From Erythroxylum novogranatense (taxonomy: Eukaryota > Streptophyta > Magnoliopsida > Malpighiales > Erythroxylaceae): 64,000 nucleotides of DNA. The translations under genes were made by a program, and so were the position numbers. The stretch lies in assembly GCA_029891385.1 (NCBI GenBank), contig CM057233.1, forward strand, positions 37,493,540-37,557,539, in the 5' to 3' direction. Every line of letters starts with the position of its first letter. The first letter of the stretch is position 1. Below are positions 1-9,869 of the stretch, piece after piece. Under the pieces are notes generated by a model. The model had not been told where the DNA came from. It was given only the letters and a program-made list of their open reading frames with translations, and made no database searches.

Positions 1-499
1 TGTGGATGCATGAGTTGGGTGAACCATCGATGATGGTTTCTCACCGAGTTCGCAAACTCACCCAACATTGCAATTATTTTCAGAAATGAAGAGTACCCGT
101 TAGTGAAGCGGGAGTATGTCTACTCGCAAAGAGTCGAGTAAGGGTCGGGATCAAGACACGCCCGCATAAATGTCAATTTGGATTGTGTCTAATTGGTATT
201 TTCGTAATTTGGTATTGAAATTGTATTGGGCCAAATTTGAAAATGATTATATGTATATGAACTGATTTGGTTATTGAAATAGTGTTTGGCCAAACAATGA
301 TTTCGTATGAAAATGTTTTAGTATTGCGGGCCCAAATCATTATCGTTTTGCGCACTCAACTGTTTTTGAAAGAGAAGATAAATGTTATAACGAGTTTTAA
401 AAAGGTAGTGATTATTCTAGTACGCCACCCTCGCGGGTCACGGGCTCGGATATCACTGTTGATTTCGGGTTCGGGTCTCGTCGGGAGTGGGGTGCTACA
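1..499 (+). mobile_element. 5' LTR (3' part only) of a non-coding LTR retrotransposon
   Basis: This stretch matches 6170-6665 almost base for base (about a dozen mismatches and two small indels by eye), and ends in GGGGTGCTACA just before a PBS. The window therefore opens about 2.3 kb into a 5' LTR whose full-length partner is at 3866-6665. The low LTR-LTR divergence suggests a fairly recent insertion. It contains the same folded block (14-66) as the 3' LTR. Confidence 0.92.
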
Positions 500-503
500 T
501 TTG

Positions 504-515
504 TGGTATCAGAGC
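504..515 (+). other. Primer binding site, tRNA-iMet type
   Basis: TGGTATCAGAGC, the complement of the 3' end of plant initiator tRNA-Met, lies 4 bases after the LTR end at 499. It fixes the element as plus-strand. It is followed by ACATGGGCG, a leader motif also seen after the PBS of E1 and E2. Confidence 0.93.
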
Positions 516-3500
516 CCAGAAGTACAATCTTACATGGGCGTTCTGAGAAAATGTGTCAAAGTACATGCATATAAGTCACGTTTCGGCAGACAGTGATGAT
601 TGATCCCCAGTATAGCATATGAGTCTCATACATGAGCCTGTACTAGTGGTTTAAGTGATTAGAAATAGCGAGGAAAAAGATGATATGGAAAATGTGATAA
701 ATGGAAGTTGTGGAAATCAAGGAATAAGAACAAGTAGATGGTACGATATGAAAATTGGAGAATTAGTGTATTGGTATCGATGGGCGTATTATGAAATACG
801 ACACTAGAGTGATATAGGAACAGTCTGTGAACGTGAAATAGATATGAATATGTATAGAGAAAATATAGAGATATATGAGAAATGGCAAGATTGAAAGTAT
901 ATAAGTAAAGTAAATGGGAATAAAATGTTTTGTGATTAGACTTGCGTAGCGAAAGCGTGATGAGAATTGTGATTGTTGTGATATGGATTTAAGTGTGACT
1001 GCGCGAAACGAAACAATGAAAAGATCGAAAGGTAAAAAAATGGTATTGATAGATGAAAAGCTGAGCAGCTTGTTAAGGTCGATGGATTTGCCTATGCGAA
1101 TGCACACCTGATAATGGAAATGATATCGGAAATCAATTGGTGTGTTAGTGGATAACCGCCAAGTCTTATAGTTAAAAATTCATGTGAGTTAGAGTAAGAA
1201 ATGAAAGTGCTTATAGTGATTGAATTGGGAATGAATTGAGATTGTAATTAGGATATTGGTATGGTAAAATCCTCATGATCGAGGATAGGTGCAAAAAGGA
1301 AAAATGTGGTCAAAAATCAAATGAGATTGAGGTGTCTTTAGCGTAAGTAACTAATTGATATATTGATGTAATAATTTTAATGATATGTACCTCAATGAAC
1401 GGTATTAAAAAGGATGCTCTGGTTATGTGGATTATGGCATCGATTGATCTTCACGGGATAGCGTGAATAGTCATTAATTGATTTCCTAAGGCATTGAAAA
1501 TAACCGATAAGAAATGTGATGACTGTTGATCATTAGAAATTTCATGAGTGATATCAATGAAAATAGTAAGGAATCTTCTTTCAGAGAAGAGTTCCCTTGA
1601 GTTGGATTAAGTCGATTAGATGTTTAAAATTGAAAAGTTTAGCAATGAAAGGACAAACTGGAGATAAATGTGAAATGAATGAAAAGTCGTTATTGGGAGT
1701 GTAAAAGATAGAATAAGTTATTAAGAAGGTATGTGTTACGATAATGTAAAGACTTGATTGTGTAATAGTAAAAGATATTAGTTGTGATTTGAGGAGAGAA
1801 TACCGATGCTGGTATATTTTGTGTGAATATTGTAAAGGATAAAGTGGATTTGATAATGGTATTATTAACCCGCTTTGACATGATAGTGAATAAATCGCAA
1901 TATGTGGAGAATCTAGTGTAAAGGAACGTGTGTGAAATACATTTGATGAAATTGAGTAAGTTATGAGAAAATTGTTCCTCATTGGAGATGTATGATATGT
2001 AAAAGTTATGCAAATTGATCATAGGTGTAAGGAGTTCATTATATTATTGAAGAGTGAAATGTAGATTGAGTTTAAAGTGGATAGTGATCGTGATCATCGA
2101 TGATCGATAGAATACATTTGAATAGTGAAGAAGATAAATTGGCATAGTTGAGGAAATTGTATAGTATGCAAGTTTTATAAGAGTGAATTTGATCTTGATT
2201 GAATAAGTAATGGATGAATTATTATTCGAACATGGTATTGAGAGATTAAAATGTAAATAGAGGTATTGATAAATGTGAAATTGTAAAGGACAGTACATAA
2301 GGAATTTGAGTTATTTTTCAATATACAATCAATCCTAAAATGTGTGGAGTGTATGATTGTATCTGGGATATGTCCAAAAATTGTTAATGTTTTCTGATCT
2401 TAGTCCCTGATGATAATGTTCGAGGAAAAATGTGTGAATTGTATGACTAATGATTGTAAAAAGAGACACTTGGAGATCAGTATAATCTGATGGGCAGTAT
2501 TGGTATTTGATAACTTGATAATTTTAGTGTATTAGAAAGTGTTGTAAAGTTTGGAGATTCTATTCGTACAGAAATTGTTTTGGATGTATATACGTTTATA
2601 AGGCAATAGTGATTAAGTTATATGAGTGAATGGAAAAAAATGACTATGCATTTGAGTGTTTCAGAATTTTGTTATTGAAACAAGTAGTGAGGTGATAAGA
2701 TTATGATACCTAATGTAAGAATGAGTGTAAACTGTCGAGTTAGTAAAGCGCAAAAAGAACGTATTAGCGATTAGAATTCCAAGTCAAATGTGCAGGTGTG
2801 TATTGAAAGCATGGCAAAAATCCGAATTGAGAATCTTGAATAGTGGACCGTATTGAGAAATTGTGAATAGTTTAGCTATAAAGAAAATGAGTAATGTGAA
2901 TGGATTAAGAAGTATGAGTAAAATTCATTAAGGGAACCGTTAGAGAAAAAAAAATCAAGAAATAATAATAAGAGGGTATTAGAAGAGTAATAGGAAGTAG
3001 AGTGTGACATTGAGTGTAGGTCTGACCTACAGGACTGATTGCTGATGTTAAATGTGAAACTAATATGTTGCTGGAATCTATAGGGTTATGAGATTGATGT
3101 ATGGATCAGAGTGATGTAAAAATATAGATTGTTAAATTGGTGATAACAAAATTCAAATAGATGAGAATGAATCAGATCGATGATTATCGAGATTATTGAA
3201 ACCTTACGAGAGTAGTAATTGGCATTGGAGAGATGCAATATGATAAGTGATACATGATAAATTTCTAAATGTGTCACCTCGGCCAATCTATGTATTGATT
3301 GATATCATAGGAAAAAGGGAAATTAAATTCGTTATTAGTGGCCTTGATGTGACCGTGTTGTGAATCGATTTATGGATTGGCAAGTAGTAGCAACCTAAAA
3401 GATGAAATGGGTTCGTAAAGTACTATATAGACAGAAATAGGAAATATTGATATGATCGGATATGTATATTATTGGTGGTGGATATAAAGAATTATGAGTA

Positions 3501-3850
3501 ATCGAAAAGAAATCGTTAAAAGAGTATAAAGTTTGAGAAAGGAAAAAGAGGTAAGTAAGTGATTGTAGTGTGATTAAATTTGGTAAGTTCGTCTAAAATC
3601 CTAAAAGATGATTCGGATCCAAAGTGTTACAAAGACTGAATTAGAAAATATTGTTAGGATCCGAAACATGTGTTATCAATATTGGAAGTGATGAATTGTG
3701 AGTAAAAGGCAATGTAGAGTTAAGAAAGATTTGGCAGAAATTATGCGTATGCGTATAGGGAAATAAGTGGAAATCAGAGAATCAATGATCGTAAAGACTC
3801 CCCTATCATCTTGACAAATCGTACATGAAATTTCAAGGACGAAATTTTTA

Positions 3851-3865
3851 TAAGGAGGGAAGAAT
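3851..3865 (+). other. Polypurine tract
   Basis: TAAGGAGGGAAGAAT directly abuts the LTR start TGTAGCATCCCG. It is preceded by CAAGGACGAAATTTTTA, the version in this element of a motif shared with E1 (60008-60040) and E2 (49325-49360, reversed). This is the plus-strand primer site. Confidence 0.85.
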
Positions 3866-4440
3866 TGTAGCATCCCGTTACCGGAGTGACGGGTATGTCA
3901 GTAATTTGGATCGGGTTAGAATTGGGTACAGGCAAATGTGACATTGTGCATGCATTATTGTTTTTATAGATATCGATAATGATTATTATTTGCACAAGTA
4001 TATATATATATGTACATACATGTATGACGATTCCCGAATTGATTGTGTATCGAAAATTGGTTATAATTGTACAGATGAGAATTGGTTGTGAAAATTGGAA
4101 ATTTAGTAATAAGTGTATAAATTAGGTTTTGAATATGGAATTGGAATGAAATGGAATTTAGAGGAATGGAAAGTGGAATATGAGTATAGGAATGGGTATT
4201 TGCTAATTTTGTGAATTTATGGGAACTTTTCTGGGATTTTTAGAGTAATGGATCCGGACCGGAAGATTGGCTTAGTGACTGATTAAATTGATTCCGGGTC
4301 CGAGATTGATTGACAATTGATATGAAACAATTGGGATTATAATTTCAGGATTTATTAGTTATGGTTATTGCGAAATTGGGAAAAAAATAGAATAAGAATC
4401 GGATTTGTTAGACCCTAAGAATTGGGCATGTGGCAGATGA

Positions 4441-4460
4441 TCTTATATATATATATAAGC
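4441..4460 (+). promoter_or_regulatory. Probable LTR TATA region
   Basis: A run of TATATATATATAAG lies about 575 bases into the LTR. The related LTR E6 has TATATAAA at the same offset (54717), so this is the best candidate promoter for this family. It places the folded blocks further 3' in the transcribed leader. Confidence 0.5.
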
Positions 4461-4839
4461 TTAAGATATAAGCTAAAAAGTTCATTTCTCATCATCGACG
4501 GTCGTGGGTGAGAAAAACTTGGGATTTGGAGTTCTTGAAGGATTTTCAAAGGATCGAAGCTTGAATCAGGTAAGTTTCTATGTGTTTATGAGTTAAATCG
4601 TTTGATTTGATCATATATGTGAGTAAGAAATTGGTTAGAAAGTTAGAAAGTTTCGATGATAGGGTTTTTGTTGGTTTTGATTTGGGTTTTTGATGAAAAA
4701 TGAGTTAAATGATGTTTTGAGGATAGAAATAAGTTGGGTTTAAGGTTTAAAACTGATTGAGAGTGTTTAGAATGGATTTGGGATGATTTATATCGAGGAT
4801 CTGCGAAATTTCGAGTTTGGACGAGTTTACGGGTTCGCG

Positions 4840-5055
4840 CGTCATGACGTGTGATGAACACCCATGACGAGCCCCTTAGCGTGCGTCACGACGAATATTA
4901 AATATTTAATTTGTGTGCCGCGACGAAGCGAGTATCGGCCGCATGCCGCCGACGAGTGGAGCCATGTGCATGACGAAGCGAGCTTGGTCCGCGTCGTCGC
5001 GACGAAAGCAGACGTCGTCATGACGAACATCGGATTATACGTCATGACGAGGGAG
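4840..5055 (+). repeat. GC-rich island of CGTCATGACG/CGTCGCGACG palindromes
   Basis: In an otherwise AT-rich LTR, this stretch repeats variants of a short palindrome: CGTCATGACG, GCGTCACGACG, CGTCGCGACG and GTCGTCATGACG. E6 has an island of the same motif type at the same offset (55090-55270). The ORFs crossing it are chance. Confidence 0.75.
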
Positions 5056-5809
5056 ACTGCTTCCAAAAGTTGATTATTGAGGTTTTGAATTGGAGAATTT
5101 TGGGATCTAATTTGGATTGGTTATGGATCAAAATGGCATTTGAGAGAATAGGAATTGAATTTGATGATTATCGGAAATTGAGTGGTAAACGTATAGTGAT
5201 TGTGAGTTTAATTGGAATGTGACTATAGAGTATGGAAATTGGTAAATTGGTTAATAACAATTCGAATTGTTATGGACTAGAGTGAGAGTGATCCAATTGA
5301 GAAATTCGGGAATTGAATTGGGAAAGTCATAACATGTATAGTATTTATCGAAATTGCTATTGATTATTGAATTTGGCATGATTGGTAATGTGTGATTTAT
5401 TTGATTTGATATAGAGGTTCCGATGGATCGACATTCCACGGACAGTATTGGGACTTCCAGGCGGTAGCTCGGAAGTGCAGGTGAGTAACCTAATTGGTTC
5501 CTCGGCCTTTATGTGTTTAATATTAGATGCATTAATGCCATGTGGAGTTAAGGATGGATATATGTGTGATTGATTTTGATTGATTTCGGACCATGGGTGT
5601 TCGAAATATTGGATTGCGATATTGAAGTGTAAACGTGAATAATTGTGTATAAATGCATTAGCGAATTGGATTGTAATGCATGAGTGAAATGAATTGAATG
5701 TGCATATGATCGAAATACCGGACCAAAGGTCCGAAGAACTAAAAGGTGTTATCGAAATGAAAAGTGAACATGTGCATTCATGCATAATTGCATGATCAGA
5801 TAATGATAG

Positions 5810-6038
5810 TTGTGACCGGTGGTACCAACGTATTCAGAGCCACAGGCTCAATGCATAGTGCCCTTCACAAGGATTATCAGGGCATATCACGCCCAATGTA
5901 TATGAGAGCTTTAAGCTCAACACACAGGACTTCAGGTCCAACGACTGTTAGAGCCTCAGGCTCACCGCAGGGCATATCACGCCCAACGATTTCAGAGCCA
6001 CTGGCTCAACGAAAATGAACTCAGGCGCACGGTCACAA
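5810..6038 (+). ncRNA. Putative structured RNA block: closing stem with mini-hairpin array
   Basis: TTGTGACCG (5810-5818) pairs perfectly with CGGTCACAA (6030-6038). Between them are seven small inverted repeats in a row: GAGCC/GGCTC, GGGC/GCCC, GAGCTT/AAGCTC, GGAC/GTCC, GAGCC/GGCTC, GGGC/GCCC and GAGCC/GGCTC. E6 carries the same closing stem with a compensating change (TTGTGACTG/CAGTCACAA at 55993-56174). The older LTR keeps a 6-bp version (10707-10883). It lies downstream of the TATA region, so it would be transcribed. A role in packaging, dimerisation or translation control is inference. Confidence 0.55.
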
Positions 6039-6182
6039 CAACAAAAAGAAAATGAAAGTGTCACATGCATATTGCATATATGAATGATCAAAGGTGTACT
6101 GTGTGAAACTGAAATTGAATGCATGTGATTTTATGAATGTGTTAACATGTGATATAATGTGTATATGATTGTGGATGCATGA

Positions 6183-6235
6183 GTTGGGTGAACCATCGAT
6201 GATGGTTTCTCACTGAGTTCGCAAACTCACCCAAC
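6183..6235 (+). ncRNA. Putative three-way junction fold in LTR
   Basis: Outer stem GTTGGGT/ACCCAAC (extendable to 9 bp) encloses two hairpins: ACCATC-GAT-GATGGT and GAGTT-CGCA-AACTC. The same fold occurs at 14-66 in the 5' LTR, 56375-56427 in E6 and 11003-11052 in the older LTR. In the older LTR the outer stem keeps pairing through a G-U wobble (TGGGTGAG/CTCATCCA). Flanking sequence is far more diverged. Confidence 0.6.
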
Positions 6236-6665
6236 ATTGCAATTATTTTCAGAAATGAAGAGTACCCGTTAGTGAAGCGGGAGTATGTCTCTTGTAAAGA
6301 GTCGAGTAAGGGTCGGGATCGACACGCCTGCATAAATGTCAATTTGGATTGTGTCTAATTGGTATTTTCGTAATTTGGTATTGAAATTGTATTGGGCCAA
6401 ATTTGAAAATGATTATATGTATATGAACTGATTTGGTTATTGAAATAGTGTTTGGTCAAACAATGATTTCGTATGAAAATGTTTTAGTATTGCGGGCCCA
6501 AATCATTATCGTTTTACGCACTCAACTGTTTTTGAAAGAGAAGATAAATGTTATAACGAGTTTTAAAAAGGTAGTGATTGTTCCAGTACGCCACTCTCGC
6601 GGGTCACGGGCTCGGATATCACTGTTGATGTCAGGTTCGGGTCTCGTCGGGAGTGGGGTGCTACA

Positions 6666-7766
6666 CATTGAGTCAGGTAATGAGCATAAGATTTGCAAGT
6701 TGCAAAGGTCTATTTATGGACTTAAGCAAACATCTAGGTCTTGGAACATTAGGTTTGATAAGGCTATCAAAACCTATGGGTTCATACAAAACCTAGATGA
6801 GCCTTGTGTTTATAAAAGAATACAAGAAGGTAAGGTTACTTTCCTAATCCTGTATGTTGATGACATTCTGCTCATTGAGAATGATGTGGGAATGTTATCT
6901 GTGGTTAAGGGATGGCTGAATGAACAGTTTTCAATGAAGGATTTGGGAGAGGCTACCTATATTCTAGGGATCAAACTTATAAGGGATCGAAAGAACAAGC
7001 AAATAGTTTTGTCTCAACTAACCTACATTGAGAATATGCTCAATAAGTTTGCCATGCAAGATTCCAAGAGGGGTTTTACTCCTACTAGACATGGAATCAA
7101 ACTTTCAAAGGAACAAGCACCTAAAATCCAAGAGGAGGTTGAACACATGTGTAACATTCCATATGCTTCGGCAGTTGGTAGTTTGATGTATGCAATGCTA
7201 TGCACTAGACTGAATATTTGTTACGCAGTGGGACTGGAAAGCAGATTTCAGTCCAATCCAGGAATGGAACATTGGACTGCGGTTAAGTGTATACTTAAGT
7301 ATCTTCGTAGGACGAAGAACTTAATGCTTGTTTACTTTGGAAGTAATCTTATTCCGACAGGATATACGGATTCTGATTTCCAATTAGATGTTGATTCAAG
7401 GAAATTAACTTCTGGTTCTATATTTACTTTAGGAGGTGGAGCCATAGTTTGGAGGAGTGTCAAACAATCTTGTATTGCTGATTCGACTATAGAGGCTGAG
7501 TATGTTGCTGCTTGTGAAGCAGCAAAGGAAGCAGTCTGGCTCCGGAAGTGGTTAATTCTAAAGAACCTCGAAACCACAAATCTGCCAAACACATTGAGCG
7601 AAAGTATCATCTTATAAGGGAGATAATACAACGTGGAGAAGTGGATGTGGTAAAGATTCCCTCCGAGCAAAACCTTGTTGATCTGTTCACAAAGACATTG
7701 ACTCAAAAGAACTTTGAGGGTCACCTAGAAGGCATGGGAATGAGGGATATGTCAAACTTGCCTTAG
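6666..7766 (+). pseudogene. Ty1/copia pol fragment: RT 3' half and RNase H
   Basis: The reading frame enters RT at the region where copia proteins read KLQRSIYGLKQ, then shows the catalytic YVDDILL block, LGEATYILGIKL and PYASAVGSLMYAMLCTR. RNase H motifs include GYTDSDF, SGSIFTLGGGAIVWRS, KQSCIADSTIEAEYVAA and EAVWLRKW. At about 7545 the frame is broken: a deletion removes the usual segment around the YCDN motif, and the tail (KEPRNHKSAKHIERKYHLIREI to GHLEGMGMRDM) continues in another frame to the stop near 7764. The 5' half (gag, protease, integrase, RT start) must lie left of the window, separated by the LARD element. An open frame that seems to start at 6433 only does so by reading through the LTR. 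It cannot make a working protein. Confidence 0.93.
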
Positions 7767-7780
7767 GGAAAGTGGGAGAT
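7765..7780 (+). other. Copia polypurine tract
   Basis: AGGGAAAGTGGGAGAT directly precedes the LTR start TGTTGAAG. This is the usual arrangement of the copia PPT (AAGTGGGAGA-type). Confidence 0.8.
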
Positions 7781-9869
7781 TGTTGAAGTTATGTAAATAT
7801 AGTGCCCTAAAAAGCAAGTGTATTTACATGTAACTTTATCTTCTTCAGTTACAGTTTTCTAATGAAAATATTTATTATTAATAAAACAAAAGAGTTTGGT
7901 TTTATCTGTATGAGCATTATATATCTGGTCATAAGGTACCAAGATTCTTTTGTAAGTAATATACATATACATAGAGATGTATGGAAAACATGTATATTAT
8001 TAGAATCTCAATTAATTGATTCACAGTTGAATAATCAAGTTGGTCGCTTGATTATGGTTTAGACTGTAGTGTTGCGATATATCTCCATATAAGTAAAGAA
8101 GTTTACTTCAAGGGAATGATGAGTTTCATATCATGATAGTAGTTGACTATCGATAATGGCACTATTAAATGAATCTGGAATCAAGTATGTTTTCAAGAAT
8201 AAAGTAGGCCATTACTTTAATCTTAAAACATACAACTTAAGCATTCGCTTATTATGGACCATAATATTGATGAGTGGTGAACTCATATATGTTTCATTAT
8301 AATTCTTGATATGATCGGAATGGATTTTTACAGAGTATTAATCCGATTATGCGCATGTTGGAATTATTAATTGAAACATGTATCGTGAACATTCACTCAA
8401 ATAAAGAGTTTATAGTGTTATCATCTCTTCAGATGTTTTAAGGAGATTTGATGATTAAATCTGGCGCGATGGTTTGATGGACTAGCTACCCATCAAGTCT
8501 TAACATTGAGATGAGATCTTATGTGTTAATCACCATATAAAGTAAAATGAGAGATTTAGAAGGAAAAACTAACATAAGGGCAAAACGGTAATTTTACCCT
8601 TTGTTGTGCGGATGGCTATAATAAGGTTCTAAATAGGGTTTGAAATTAGATATATTCTCATAATATTTAATAATTCAAGAGTTCAACTAATTGTCTTTAG
8701 TGGAATGACATTTAGTTAATAAGCTAGAATTAATTCCACTGAGATTGAATTAATTCTGGGCTTATTGGAACTTGAATTATCAAAGTTCAATAAGATTCCC
8801 CACTTGACTTTAAGTTATCAAGCTAAGTAAGAAATATAAATGGAGGTTAATTAGAAGCCCATAATTGAGTCTTGGGCTTGGTCTAATTAAATAAGCCCAA
8901 ATGTACATTTAGTAATGGGCTTGGTTTTTGGTTTAATGTAATTAATTAGATTAATTATATTAAAACAACTTTTTTTAAGAAGAAGATAGCAATTTCGGTT
9001 ATTCCTAGGTTAAATGTGTAACCATACATTTGACATTAAAATGCTAAATAAAGATGGTCTTTATTATGGTTAATCATCATTAAATGAAGTTTTGAACTTA
9101 CCATTAAATGGTTTAATGGTTGTCTTTTAATGTTGGCTTGTAACCTATTTGCATTCATTAGATTAAAGATGAAAGATATACATTAGATGGACCATCTTCC
9201 TTCTTTCTTCTTGGAAAAACCAAAATTGGGTATTGAATTTTAGGTTATGGTCTTTTCAAATAGCCATCATAAAGATAAATGAAGATAATCTCATTTATTG
9301 GCTATTTTATGAGTGATTAATGAAAGAAGTGATGCATTTGATTCCTCTCTCTCCTTCCATTCATGCATATACGAAATTGGTAGGCAAGAAAGAGTTGGGG
9401 CATGTTCTTTACACCTTCTCTCCTTTCATGAAAGAGAGAATCGAAAATACCAATTGAAAGAGTTTCAATTTTGCTTCTTCTTCTTCTAAGAAAATCTCCT
9501 CCAAACATTTCTTCTCCTTTCCCACCAAAGGATTTTGTTAACCTAATTGTCCTTGAAGAACAGGTGGTAAATCTAATTGGTTGAGGATACTACAACAAGG
9601 AGAAAGTAGATTGCTAAAGGAAAAGAGTCAAAGGCAAAGGATTTGGATACACGAAGAAGGAGAGGATAAGCAATGATGATTTAAAGTCATGGCGAATGAG
9701 TCGGTAATACTCCTGATCTTGTTTATATTTGATTATCCTTATACCATATCATGTATGGATTGGCATGTTGATTTGGATTTGTTGCTTCCGCTGCAAGTAA
9801 TGATTTCTTAAAAGTTTTGAAATCTACCGTTTTTTCAAACAAAACATGTTTTCTTTTTCCGATCCAACA
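7781..9869 (+). mobile_element. 3' LTR of the copia element
   Basis: 2089 bp, from TGTTGAAGTTATG to GATCCAACA, with TGTTG/CAACA ends, directly after the pol remnant and PPT. GGCTATAATAAGG near 8612 is a possible promoter. Short ORFs in it are chance. The right flank is an older LTR, so the copia inserted into that one. Confidence 0.85.

Larger units (their letters stand above)
500..3865 (+). mobile_element. Non-coding internal region of LARD-type element
   Basis: The 3.37 kb between PBS and PPT has no gag, protease, RT or integrase motif in any frame. The plus strand is full of stops and the only longish ORFs are on the minus strand and look random. The plus strand is very poor in C (for example 2 C against 17 G in 1681-1740), which accounts for those minus-strand open frames. 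It ends in a gypsy-like tail (CAAGGACGAAATTTTTATAAGGAGGG). This fits a large retrotransposon derivative that depends on an autonomous gypsy partner. Partner identity is not visible. Confidence 0.85.
3866..6665 (+). mobile_element. 3' LTR of LARD-type element
   Basis: 2800 bp, from TGTAGCATCCCGTTACC to GGGAGTGGGGTGCTACA, with matching TGTAGCA/TGCTACA ends. It has a TATA-rich stretch at about 4441, a CGTCATGACG-type GC-rich island at 4840-5055, an array of small hairpins at 5836-6009 and a three-way-junction fold at 6183-6235. The sequence passes straight into copia RT at 6666, so the element lies inside a copia pol gene. CATTG (6666-6670) should be repeated just upstream of the 5' LTR, outside the window. 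Confidence 0.93.

Noticed and set aside
504..515. tRNA gene at TGGTATCAGAGC sites
   Set aside because: Only 12 bases complementary to a tRNA 3' end; no cloverleaf around any of them. They are primer binding sites.
1581..2298. Minus-strand ORFs in the LARD interior
   Set aside because: Low-complexity products. Explained by lack of C on the plus strand, which removes minus-strand stops.
5820..6010. CRISPR-like array
   Set aside because: Repeats are short varied hairpins without constant repeat and spacer lengths. Plant retrotransposon context.
6433..7617. Single 394-codon ORF as one protein
   Set aside because: Its first 78 or so codons are LARD LTR sequence read by chance into the interrupted copia pol frame.
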